From: Halovenus sp. | GTDB taxonomy: Archaea; Halobacteriota; Halobacteria; Halobacteriales; Haloarculaceae | DNA length: 16,144 nt | Direction: 5' to 3' | Assembly: GCA_003551265.1 (NCBI GenBank) | Contig: PUMG01000136.1 | Location: 1-16,144 of the forward strand | Part shown: positions 1 to 5,324 of the stretch, one piece after another | How positions within the stretch are numbered: position 1 is the first letter of the stretch | How the letters are laid out: every line of letters begins with the position of its first letter | Position numbers and translations under genes: made by a program | The notes under the pieces: generated by a model | Databases searched by the model: none | Told to the model about the DNA's origin: nothing | What the model saw: the letters and a program-made list of their open reading frames with translations, nothing else

Positions 1-168
1 CCAACGAGCGTGAAATCTACCAATACACTCAAATATATTGTATTTATTTGTTCGACATGGGTTCCAGATTTGAACTGGATTCTCATGCCCTAAAAGAATA
101 CAAACTTGATATGTATAGTATGTATTATTTCGAGACGATTTTAACAGAGTAATCTAAGTAAATATATT
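1..168. other. AT-rich gene-poor stretch, possible 3' end of a gene
   Basis: This stretch is visibly AT-rich compared with the rest of the window. One + strand frame is open from base 3 to a TAA at 150-152 (49 codons, no start seen), so it could be the tail of a gene that begins outside the window. The translation (rich in Tyr, Glu and Asp) is not one I recognise, and its codons are A/T-ending, unlike the neighbours. An imperfect inverted repeat lies at 56-87. The T-rich runs near 140-168 are downstream of the leftward gene and could serve as its terminator. A chance open frame in AT-rich DNA is a real alternative. Confidence 0.25.
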
Positions 169-1527
169 TTATACTTTGGCGCTCAATCGAACGAGAACGT
201 CATCGTGTTCGCGGGGGAACGGACTATCCTCACCGGCGCGACCGTCACGGTTTGAGGTGATGGCGTACAGCTCTCCGTCGGGACTCTGGGCGATGTGGCG
301 GATTCGTCCCAGTTCGCGTTCCAGTAGCTGGTGTGCACTCGCAGTGTAGGCATCATCGAGCCACTCCTCGTCGTACAGGACACCGTCGTCGGCTGGTGGT
401 AATTCGTCCTCGCGTGGGGTGAGCGTCACGACGTAGAGAGACTCGCTGATAAGTCCGGCCACGAGATATCGATTTCGCCACGCAGGTATCTCGTCGCCGT
501 CGTAGAAGGTCGCTCCAGTGGGCGCCCACGTCGTCCCTGGGCCGGTGTGAACGACCGGTGGGACGAACTCGTCGTGGTCGGCGTACGCGTCCCAGTCTTC
601 GTCGTCAGGTCCACCGCGGACCTCGGGCCAGCCGTAATCCCCGCCGGGACGGAGCACCTGAATCTCGTCTCGCGCTGTCGGCCCGTGATCGGTGACGACA
701 GGGACGCCGTCGGGAAGCCAGTCGATTCCCTGTGGGTTGCGGTGTCCGTAGGTAAAAATTCGTGGGTCGCCATCCAGGTCGGGGTTCGTCTCCAGTGGTT
801 CTCCCTCGGGAGAGACACGAAGGACCTTGCCTCCCAGTGAGTCCAGGTCACGCGAGAGCGTCTCGTCGTGTGCGTCTCCGGTGCAGATCCACAGGTTTTC
901 GTCAGGCCCGAAGGCGATGCGCCCTCCGTTGTGGATCCCTGGGTCGGTGTTCGCGGGAATATCGTCCACAATGGGCTCTTCAGTGTCTGCTGGTTCGGAC
1001 GCCTCGACGTCGTACCTGACGACTCGGTTTCGTGGGTCGTCACCGTCGGCGGTGTAATAGACGTAGACGTAGCTCTCGTCCGGATGGGCCGCGATGCCGA
1101 GTGTTCCCCCCTCTCCACCTTCTACCCACCACGGCTGCTCGTCGGTTTCCGGTTCGACAGCTCCCGCGTCGATGGCGTCGGCAGGGCTTGCGACGTCAGA
1201 GACCTCTCCCGAGTCGAACCGGAGGACGTTCCCTGTGCGCTCGGTTATGAACAGCTCTCCATCGGCCGAGAACGTGATGTCCCACGGAACTTCGAGATTC
1301 TCGATGAGTATCTCGATGTCGATATCAGCGTCGAGTGGTGAACCCTCTGGTGGTTCCCAGTCCATCTGGTCTGTCGGTTCCGGATGGTCGTAGTCATCAG
1401 GAACTGGTGTCGCATCGGTCTCGTCTGCGTCGTCGTCGCTTCCGTTTCCGAGACAGCCGGCGAGCAGCACAACACCTGCGGCCGCGAGCGTTCGGCGGCG
1501 CGTGAACGCGCTCGCGCTCTCTTGCAT
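169..1527 (-). CDS. PQQ-dependent sugar (glucose/sorbosone-type) dehydrogenase, exported lipoprotein
   Basis: This 452-residue protein belongs to the soluble quinoprotein glucose dehydrogenase (GSDH) beta-propeller family, which oxidises sugars or aldose-like substrates with PQQ. The N-terminus has a twin-arginine motif (RRR at residues 10-12, then TLAAAG), a short hydrophobic stretch and a lipobox LAGC with Cys25. It is therefore probably Tat-exported and lipid-anchored outside the cell. A low-complexity acidic linker follows (about 28-60). Propeller motifs are then in order: PWDITF at 81-86, GTLGIAAHP at 141-149, HNGGRIAFGP at 199-208, GHRNPQG at 261-267 and GGDYGWP at 295-301. His199 matches the position of the catalytic histidine in this family. 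Length is normal for an archaeal member with a linker. It is transcribed alone; the neighbouring gene upstream is tRNA-Tyr on the other strand. The substrate cannot be told from the sequence, and actual PQQ use is inferred from the family. Confidence 0.87.
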   Translation of the reverse strand: MQESASAFTRRRTLAAAGVVLLAGCLGNGSDDDADETDATPVPDDYDHPEPTDQMDWEPPEGSPLDADIDIEILIENLEVPWDITFSADGELFITERTGNVLRFDSGEVSDVASPADAIDAGAVEPETDEQPWWVEGGEGGTLGIAAHPDESYVYVYYTADGDDPRNRVVRYDVEASEPADTEEPIVDDIPANTDPGIHNGGRIAFGPDENLWICTGDAHDETLSRDLDSLGGKVLRVSPEGEPLETNPDLDGDPRIFTYGHRNPQGIDWLPDGVPVVTDHGPTARDEIQVLRPGGDYGWPEVRGGPDDEDWDAYADHDEFVPPVVHTGPGTTWAPTGATFYDGDEIPAWRNRYLVAGLISESLYVVTLTPREDELPPADDGVLYDEEWLDDAYTASAHQLLERELGRIRHIAQSPDGELYAITSNRDGRAGEDSPFPREHDDVLVRLSAKV

Positions 1528-1603
1528 ACGCGTAGGACAGGATACTGACGACGAAAACCCTTCGAATTCTCGCCGCCAGCATCAGACACGTGGGCAGAGT
1601 CAA

Positions 1604-1620
1604 TGCATAATCGTTAAGTC
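1604..1620 (+). promoter_or_regulatory. Probable tRNA-Tyr promoter (TATA-like)
   Basis: An A/T-rich segment, TGCATAATCGTTAAG, stands out in GC-rich DNA 26-42 bp before the mature tRNA 5' end. This is about where an archaeal TATA box would sit. The call rests on position and composition only. Confidence 0.4.
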
Positions 1621-1645
1621 CGACAGCCATCGTACTGGATTGTAC

Positions 1646-1719
1646 CCGCCCTTAGCTCAGCCTGGTAGAGCAGCCGACTGTAGATCGGCTTGCCCCCCGT
1701 TCAAATCGGGGAGGGCGGA
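1646..1719 (+). tRNA. tRNA-Tyr (anticodon GTA)
   Basis: A full 74-nt cloverleaf can be folded by eye. The acceptor stem is 7 bp (1646-1652 with 1712-1718) with discriminator A1719. The D arm is GCTC/GAGC (1655-1658 with 1668-1671). The anticodon stem is GCCGA/TCGGC (1673-1677 with 1685-1689) around loop CTGTAGA, giving anticodon GTA at 1680-1682. The variable loop is TTGCC and the T arm is CCCCG-TTCAAAT-CGGGG (1695-1711). The first pair is C1-G72, which is the archaeal/eukaryal tRNA-Tyr identity element. There is no intron and CCA is not encoded. Its 3' end is duplicated downstream, which marks it as an integration target. Confidence 0.96.
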
Positions 1720-1723
1720 TTTT
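1699..1723 (+). repeat. att-like direct repeat, copy 1 (inside the tRNA-Tyr 3' end)
   Basis: Bases 1699-1723 run from the last T-stem base, through the acceptor strand and discriminator, to four T residues past the tRNA. They are identical over 25 bp to 1838-1862. A repeat of a tRNA 3' end just downstream of the intact tRNA is the usual mark of tyrosine-recombinase integration. Confidence 0.75.
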
Positions 1724-1837
1724 TGCTGCGAGCAACCCGAGCAGTCAAAAGTGCAACCGACTCGATTTGAACACGACAGTCGCAGTCCTGAAACGGCTGA
1801 ACGGAGTGAAGCCGCATGCCCGGAACGTCTGTCATCT

Positions 1838-1862
1838 GTTCAAATCGGGGAGGGCGGATTTT
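1838..1862 (+). repeat. att-like direct repeat, copy 2
   Basis: This is the second, isolated copy of the 25-bp tRNA-Tyr 3'-end sequence. It cannot fold into a tRNA because the bases upstream do not provide D, anticodon or acceptor 5' strands. It marks the outer end of the presumed integration scar, 110 bp before cdrL. Confidence 0.75.
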
Positions 1863-1874
1863 CTTACCGATACA

Positions 1875-1923
1875 CTGTGAGTGTGTGAGTCACAGGCCCG
1901 TCAGTATGACTTCTGTCTGACGG
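1875..1923 (+). promoter_or_regulatory. Two inverted repeats upstream of cdrL
   Basis: CTGTGA (1875-1880) and TCACAG (1890-1895) form one dyad with a 9-nt spacer. CCGTCAG (1898-1904) and CTGACGG (1917-1923) form another with a 12-nt spacer, extendable by GG/CC across one bulged base. They lie 49-97 bp upstream of the cdrL start, so they may be operators or hairpins of the cdrL promoter region. A TATA-like segment (AGATTGAAG, 1931-1939) lies between them and the gene. Function is inferred from place only. Confidence 0.35.
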
Positions 1924-1971
1924 CCTGCCAAGATTGAAGTAGGGTGGGAGACAAGCAGTACGACAACGCGA

Positions 1972-2553
1972 ATGAGCAAGATAACCTTCCGTGCTGACGC
2001 TGACCTCATCGCGCAACTTGAGGAGTTTGAGGCCTCAAAGAGCGAGGTTATGCGGGAAGCCCTGCGCGAGTATCTCGACTCACGTGGGACCTCAACTGCC
2101 AGCTCGACCAGCGGTGACAGCCTCGACGATGTCGTCACCGCGCGCATCGACAGCCTCCTCTCCGAACGACTCGACCAGTCGTTTACGCCCCAGCAGCCGC
2201 AAGACGTCAACGTAAACATCACGCTGTCTGGCGGTTTTCCGACGGAGACACTCGAAGAAGACGCTGGAGTAAACGTCGAGTCGGACGCGTCACACACGCC
2301 GTCGCACGAGGCGTCACACAGAGGGGAGACGGGTAAGACGATTCGGGAGACCGATGAAAACGAACCTCAGAACGGAGGGAGCGCGTGTACACAGTGCGGG
2401 GAGAACGTGTCGCAGTCTCACGTTTACTGCCCGAACTGCGGCGAGAAATCGTCACACAGAGTGTTCTGCGAATGTGGTGATGAGCTCCGCTCTGACTGGG
2501 GTTTCTGTCCCAGCTGCGGCCGCCGAACCCCTGCAGCGGACGTTCTCGAATAA
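1972..2553 (+). CDS. cdrL: CdrL-type ribbon-helix-helix regulator with C-terminal double zinc ribbon
   Basis: This 193-residue protein starts with a ribbon-helix-helix DNA-binding domain (residues 1-38: SKITFRAD strand, then two helices ending REALREYLDSRG). A polar, Ser/Thr- and Asp/Glu-rich linker follows (about 40-135). The C-terminus has two zinc ribbons: C139-x2-C142 with C153-x2-C156, and C166-x-C168 with C179-x2-C182. In haloarchaea a long RHH protein encoded just upstream of cdrS-ftsZ2 has been named CdrL and is reported to control that operon. Domain order and gene order match that description. It probably dimerises through the RHH domain and binds inverted half-sites. The start follows a TATA-like segment at 1931-1939 and agrees with a typical RHH N-terminus. 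The gap of 233 bp to cdrS indicates a separate promoter. The symbol rests on synteny and architecture. Confidence 0.8.
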   Translation: MSKITFRADADLIAQLEEFEASKSEVMREALREYLDSRGTSTASSTSGDSLDDVVTARIDSLLSERLDQSFTPQQPQDVNVNITLSGGFPTETLEEDAGVNVESDASHTPSHEASHRGETGKTIRETDENEPQNGGSACTQCGENVSQSHVYCPNCGEKSSHRVFCECGDELRSDWGFCPSCGRRTPAADVLE

Positions 2554-2574
2554 CTCAAAGTGCCGAAAACAACC

Positions 2575-2600
2575 GTTTACGGCTCTGAAAAGCGGTAAAC
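2575..2600 (+). promoter_or_regulatory. Inverted half-sites GTTTAC / GTAAAC upstream of the cdrS TATA box
   Basis: GTTTAC (2575-2580) and GTAAAC (2595-2600) are exact complements separated by 14 nt. They begin 22 bp after the cdrL stop and lie 28-53 bp upstream of the TATA element. The same hexamers recur in the 10-bp palindrome at 2690-2714, which makes a shared DNA-binding protein plausible. Confidence 0.4.
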
Positions 2601-2627
2601 ACGATTTGTCATACGCACCACCGTTAA

Positions 2628-2636
2628 TTTTATAAA
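2628..2636 (+). promoter_or_regulatory. TATA box of the cdrS-ftsZ2 operon
   Basis: TTTTATAAA is the strongest TATA-like sequence in the cdrL-cdrS gap. With the usual archaeal spacing of about 25 bp, transcription would start near 2657-2660. That would put the palindromes at 2661-2767 in a leader of roughly 130 nt. Confidence 0.6.
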
Positions 2637-2660
2637 CCCCTGGCCTGTTGTAATTCGTGC

Positions 2661-2678
2661 GTAAGACGGAAGTCTTAC
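2661..2678 (+). promoter_or_regulatory. Palindrome GTAAGAC-GGAA-GTCTTAC at the expected start of cdrS transcription
   Basis: These are perfect 7-bp arms around GGAA, placed right at the start site predicted from the TATA box. A protein bound here would be well placed to block initiation. As RNA it would form a tetraloop hairpin. GTAAGAC and GTCTTAC recur at 2729-2735 and 2761-2767. Confidence 0.5.
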
Positions 2679-2689
2679 ACAGCAACCTT

Positions 2690-2714
2690 CGAAGTAAACA
2701 GGGCGTTTACTTCG
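2690..2714 (+). promoter_or_regulatory. 10-bp palindrome CGAAGTAAAC / GTTTACTTCG in the cdrS leader
   Basis: Perfect 10-bp arms (2690-2699 and 2705-2714) flank AGGGC. The GTAAAC and GTTTAC cores start 11 bp apart, about one helical turn. The GTAAGAC and GTCTTAC cores of the preceding palindrome have the same spacing. This is the geometry expected for side-by-side dimer binding, so it is a candidate operator. Confidence 0.5.
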
Positions 2715-2728
2715 TGCGGTTTTGCGGT

Positions 2729-2767
2729 GTAAGACGAATGGGCGTGTCGCACGCGCCCCCGTCTTAC
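2729..2767 (+). promoter_or_regulatory. Long inverted repeat GTAAGACG ... CGTCTTAC before cdrS
   Basis: The 8-bp arms (2729-2736 and 2760-2767) enclose a GC-rich inner dyad (GGGCG at 2740-2744 with CGCCC further in). The whole could fold as one extended RNA hairpin ending 19 nt before the cdrS start codon, just before the GGGGATC ribosome-binding segment. It could alternatively be two protein half-sites. Confidence 0.45.
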
Positions 2768-2774
2768 CCACCAA

Positions 2775-2781
2775 GGGGATC
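2775..2781 (+). promoter_or_regulatory. Shine-Dalgarno-like site of cdrS
   Basis: GGGGATC, 5 nt before the ATG at 2787, resembles the GGTGATC part of the sequence complementary to the 16S rRNA 3' end. It supports the 2787 start and a leadered transcript. Confidence 0.4.
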
Positions 2782-2786
2782 AAAAC

Positions 2787-2990
2787 ATGGAACGTGTGAC
2801 ACTACGGATTCCGAAACAGCAGATCGAGGAGGTTGAGCACATGGTCGAAACTGGCGAGTACCCGAACCGGAGCGAAGCAATTCGCTCGGCAGTCCGGGAG
2901 ATGCTCGCCGAGTATGACACCGGGCCCGAGCGTCCGTCAGAGAAACGCAAGCGCCGCCGCCGCAACGAGCGCACGTGGGCGAAGGTGTAA
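2787..2990 (+). CDS. cdrS: CdrS, short ribbon-helix-helix cell-division regulator
   Basis: This 67-residue RHH protein has a MERVTLRIP strand, a helix (about 11-22), the turn [11 protein letters not shown] and a second helix (about 28-43). A very basic tail (KRKRRRR) follows and the protein ends in WAKV. CdrS is a conserved haloarchaeal protein encoded directly before ftsZ2 and shown in Halobacterium and Haloferax to be needed for normal cell division through ftsZ2 regulation. Here the stop is only 2 nt before the ftsZ2 start, so the two genes are co-transcribed and probably translationally coupled. The upstream gap carries a TATA box and several inverted repeats that may bind CdrS itself or CdrL. 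Length and position match the family; the identification is firm by synteny. Confidence 0.9.
   Translation: MERVTLRIPKQQIEEVEHMVETGEYPNRSEAIRSAVREMLAEYDTGPERPSEKRKRRRRNERTWAKV
2984..2987 (+). promoter_or_regulatory. Ribosome-binding site that decides the ftsZ2 start
   Basis: GAAGGTG (2981-2987) overlaps the last codons of cdrS and sits 5 nt before ATG 2993. This favours 2993 over the in-frame ATG at 2975, which would overlap cdrS and add residues not seen in FtsZ2 proteins. Confidence 0.55.
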
Positions 2991-2992
2991 CA

Positions 2993-4171
2993 ATGCAGGA
3001 CATAGTTAACGAAGCACTCAAGCGCGACGAGGAAGAGAAAGAACAGAAGGCGGACGCGGACGGCTTCGGTGACCCGCGAATCGTCATTGTCGGCTGTGGT
3101 GGTGCCGGAAACAACACCGTCAACCGGCTGTACAACATCGGTGTCGAAGGCGCTGAGACGATTGCCATCAACACCGACAAGCAACACTTGCAGATGATCG
3201 AAGCCGACACGAAGATTCTCGTCGGCAAGTCGCTCACGAGCGGACTCGGGGCTGGCGGCGACCCGAACATGGGTGAGCGGGCGACCGAGATGGCACAGGG
3301 GACTGTCAAAGAGGTTCTCGGTGACGCAGACCTCGTGTTCGTCACCGCCGGGATGGGTGGAGGTACCGGCACCGGCGCCGCACCGGTCATCTCGAAAATC
3401 GCAAAAGAACAGGGCGCAATTGTCGTCGGGATGGTCTCAACACCGTTCAACGTCGAGCGCGCGCGTACGGTCAAAGCAGAGGAGGGACTCGAACGACTCC
3501 GTGAGGAGGCAGACTCCATCATCGTGCTGGACAACAACCGTCTCCTCGATTACGTCCCGAACCTGCCGATCGGCAAAGCGTTCTCGGTGATGGACCAGAT
3601 TATCGCCGAGACGGTCAAAGGCATCTCCGAGACCATCACCCAGCCGTCGCTCATCAACCTGGACTACGCCGACATGACCGCGATCATGAATCAGGGGGGC
3701 GTCGCTGTCATGCTGGTGGGTGAGACCCAGGACAAAAACAAGACCCAGGAGGTCGTCAAGGATGCAATGAACCACCCACTGCTCGACGTCGACTACCGTG
3801 GTGCCAGTGGCGGGCTCGTCCACATCACCGGTGGGCCGGACCTCACCCTGCAGGAGGCCGAAGGCATCGCCCAGAACATCACGGACCGCCTGGATGCGAG
3901 CGCGAACGTCATCTGGGGCGCACGCATTCAGAACGAGTACAAGGGCAAAGTTCGCGTGATGGCAATCATGACCGGCGTCCAGAGCGCACAGGTTCTCGGC
4001 CCGACCACCCAGAAACAGGCCGACAAGTCACGGCAAGCTATCCAGGGAGTCGACGACGAGGCGTTCGATGCGTCGACGAACTTCAACCAGCGCTCCGACT
4101 TCGGTGAGACTGACGGTGGCCGCTCGGACGTCGAGAAACACAACGGTCTCGACGTTATCCGAACGGACTAG
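2993..4171 (+). CDS. ftsZ2: Cell division protein FtsZ2 (tubulin-superfamily GTPase)
   Basis: FtsZ2 polymerises with GTP at midcell. In haloarchaea it drives constriction of the division ring, with FtsZ1 as assembly scaffold. The 392-residue product has an acidic N-terminal extension (1-27), the [13 protein letters not shown] nucleotide motif (34-46), the tubulin signature GGGTGTG at 122-128 and the T7 catalytic loop NLDYAD at 222-227. The core ends with [12 protein letters not shown] strands and is followed by a disordered, polar C-terminal tail that ends in GLDVIRTD. Both the GTP-binding and hydrolysis elements are intact. The start at ATG 2993 is chosen because it lies 2 nt after cdrS with a good ribosome-binding site. 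Membership of the FtsZ2 rather than FtsZ1 group is based on the cdrS neighbour and the MQDIV start. It converges with ncsA across 85 bp. Confidence 0.95.
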   Translation: MQDIVNEALKRDEEEKEQKADADGFGDPRIVIVGCGGAGNNTVNRLYNIGVEGAETIAINTDKQHLQMIEADTKILVGKSLTSGLGAGGDPNMGERATEMAQGTVKEVLGDADLVFVTAGMGGGTGTGAAPVISKIAKEQGAIVVGMVSTPFNVERARTVKAEEGLERLREEADSIIVLDNNRLLDYVPNLPIGKAFSVMDQIIAETVKGISETITQPSLINLDYADMTAIMNQGGVAVMLVGETQDKNKTQEVVKDAMNHPLLDVDYRGASGGLVHITGGPDLTLQEAEGIAQNITDRLDASANVIWGARIQNEYKGKVRVMAIMTGVQSAQVLGPTTQKQADKSRQAIQGVDDEAFDASTNFNQRSDFGETDGGRSDVEKHNGLDVIRTD

Positions 4172-4256
4172 TCCCGAGCGTTATTTTCTTCCGTGGATCT
4201 ACGGCTGAAACACCCGTGAGACGTGTCTTTTATAAGGGGGTCGGTATCGATACGAG

Positions 4257-5240
4257 TCACGACACTGTGTCGAGCACGTCGAGCAGTCCACACTTTCGAC
4301 AGCGGTCGCCGGTGGTCGGCCCACCACACTCCGAGCACTCGTTCAACGTCGGCGACTCCTCGCGGTACTCGGCTGAGGCAAGCGCCGCGAGCTTTTCGTA
4401 CCCTGCCATAATCGAGTGGCGTGTCCCGGGATGGCGCTCTTCGAGCTGGTACAGCAGCTGTTGAATCTCGCCACGGAACGCCTCGTCTGCGTGAGGGCAC
4501 TCCGTGATGTGTGCTGGCAGGTCACGAAGGTGGGCGTACAGTGCAACTTCCTTCTCGGGGATGTCCCGAAGCGGCTTCGCCCGCGGGACGAACTCCTCGC
4601 TGTCGCCCCTCACGGGACCGTCCTCACTCCCGTCGAACGGTCCCAGACTCGCGTCGAACTGTTGTGCAATCTTCGTGACATCACCTTCGAGGAAATTCAT
4701 TAGCGCCGTCTCGGCACCATCGTCTAGATTATGACCAGTCAGAAGTTTATCAGCATTGAGCTCGGCTGCGTATCGGGAGAGAACGTCGCGTCGAAACACC
4801 CCACAGTACGCACAGGCTGACATGTTTTTCGGGTCGTCTTCGACCACGCTATCCATGCGGACGCCGAACTCCTCCTCGTAGGTGACGACCTCGTGTCGAA
4901 TGTCGAGGGCAGCGGTGAGTTCACAGCTGGCTTCGAGACTCCGGTCACGGTACCCCTCGATGCCTTCGTGAATCGAGAGCGCAACGAGTTCCACCCGGGG
5001 GTCGTTTGCGAACGTCTCGGCGAGAATCTCCGTGAGGACGACGCTGTCTTTACCTCCGGAAAGCCCGATGACCCAGGTTTCTGGTTCGTCGGGTGTTGCG
5101 TCGTCCGGGAGGAGATTGTCCTCTCGGACCCGTCGGCGTACCCGTTTCTCGACGGATGCACAGAAGTGTTCCTCACAGAGATGCATCCCGGAGTACGCGG
5201 CGTGCATGACTGCTTCCTCGCCGCATTTGTCACACTCCAT
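4257..5240 (-). CDS. ncsA: NcsA, tRNA 2-thiolation enzyme (TtuA/Ncs6 family)
   Basis: NcsA adenylates U34 of Lys, Glu and Gln tRNAs and inserts sulfur to give 2-thiouridine, using a SAMP as sulfur carrier. The 327-residue product shows every hallmark: an N-terminal zinc site (C3, C6, C22, H25), the ATP-pyrophosphatase P-loop SGGKDS (61-66), C143-x2-C146 and C248, which match the three cysteines that hold an Fe-S cluster in this family, the LLTGHNLDDGAET motif (166-178), and a C-terminal zinc ribbon (C302, C305, C314, C317). The open frame continues 235 codons upstream, but MECDKC is the family N-terminus, so ATG at 5240 is chosen. An 84-bp gap separates it from a divergent gene. The sulfur carrier in Haloferax is SAMP2; a SAMP1 gene lies 6.4 kb away. 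Confidence 0.93.
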   Translation of the reverse strand: MECDKCGEEAVMHAAYSGMHLCEEHFCASVEKRVRRRVREDNLLPDDATPDEPETWVIGLSGGKDSVVLTEILAETFANDPRVELVALSIHEGIEGYRDRSLEASCELTAALDIRHEVVTYEEEFGVRMDSVVEDDPKNMSACAYCGVFRRDVLSRYAAELNADKLLTGHNLDDGAETALMNFLEGDVTKIAQQFDASLGPFDGSEDGPVRGDSEEFVPRAKPLRDIPEKEVALYAHLRDLPAHITECPHADEAFRGEIQQLLYQLEERHPGTRHSIMAGYEKLAALASAEYREESPTLNECSECGGPTTGDRCRKCGLLDVLDTVS

Positions 5241-5324
5241 TGTCCATCTTTGCCGACAGCGGTGGTTGACCCTTTCGGTCATCACCCGCCAGTGTTTTCT
5301 CTGGACGGGCACAACGAGCACGTG

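Larger units (their letters stand above)
1699..1862 (+). mobile_element. Remnant of an element integrated at tRNA-Tyr
   Basis: The two 25-bp copies of the tRNA 3' end start 139 bp apart. The 114 bp between them are too short to encode an integrase or any other gene. The spacer contains a 10-bp reversed copy of the T-loop core (CGATTTGAAC at 1763-1772) and a small hairpin-like segment (GGCT...AGCC around 1793-1813). The simplest reading is that an element once inserted here and was mostly deleted, leaving its two attachment sites. Alternatives are a small non-autonomous integrated cassette or a local duplication. No integrase gene remains in the window. Confidence 0.5.

Noticed and set aside
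1838..1862. Second tRNA gene
   Set aside because: Only the 3' T-stem and acceptor strand are duplicated; no D or anticodon arm precedes it.
2975..2992. Earlier ftsZ2 start at 2975
   Set aside because: It overlaps cdrS and lacks a ribosome-binding site; MQDIV at 2993 matches FtsZ2 proteins and has GAAGGTG ahead.
5245..5285. Operator in the ncsA divergent gap (GACC...GGTC)
   Set aside because: The arms are only 4 bp and the gap shows no other symmetry, so chance is likely.
4893..5324. Upstream extension of the 5325-5978 gene
   Set aside because: It is the complement of the ncsA coding region; ATG 5325 lies right after the divergent gap.
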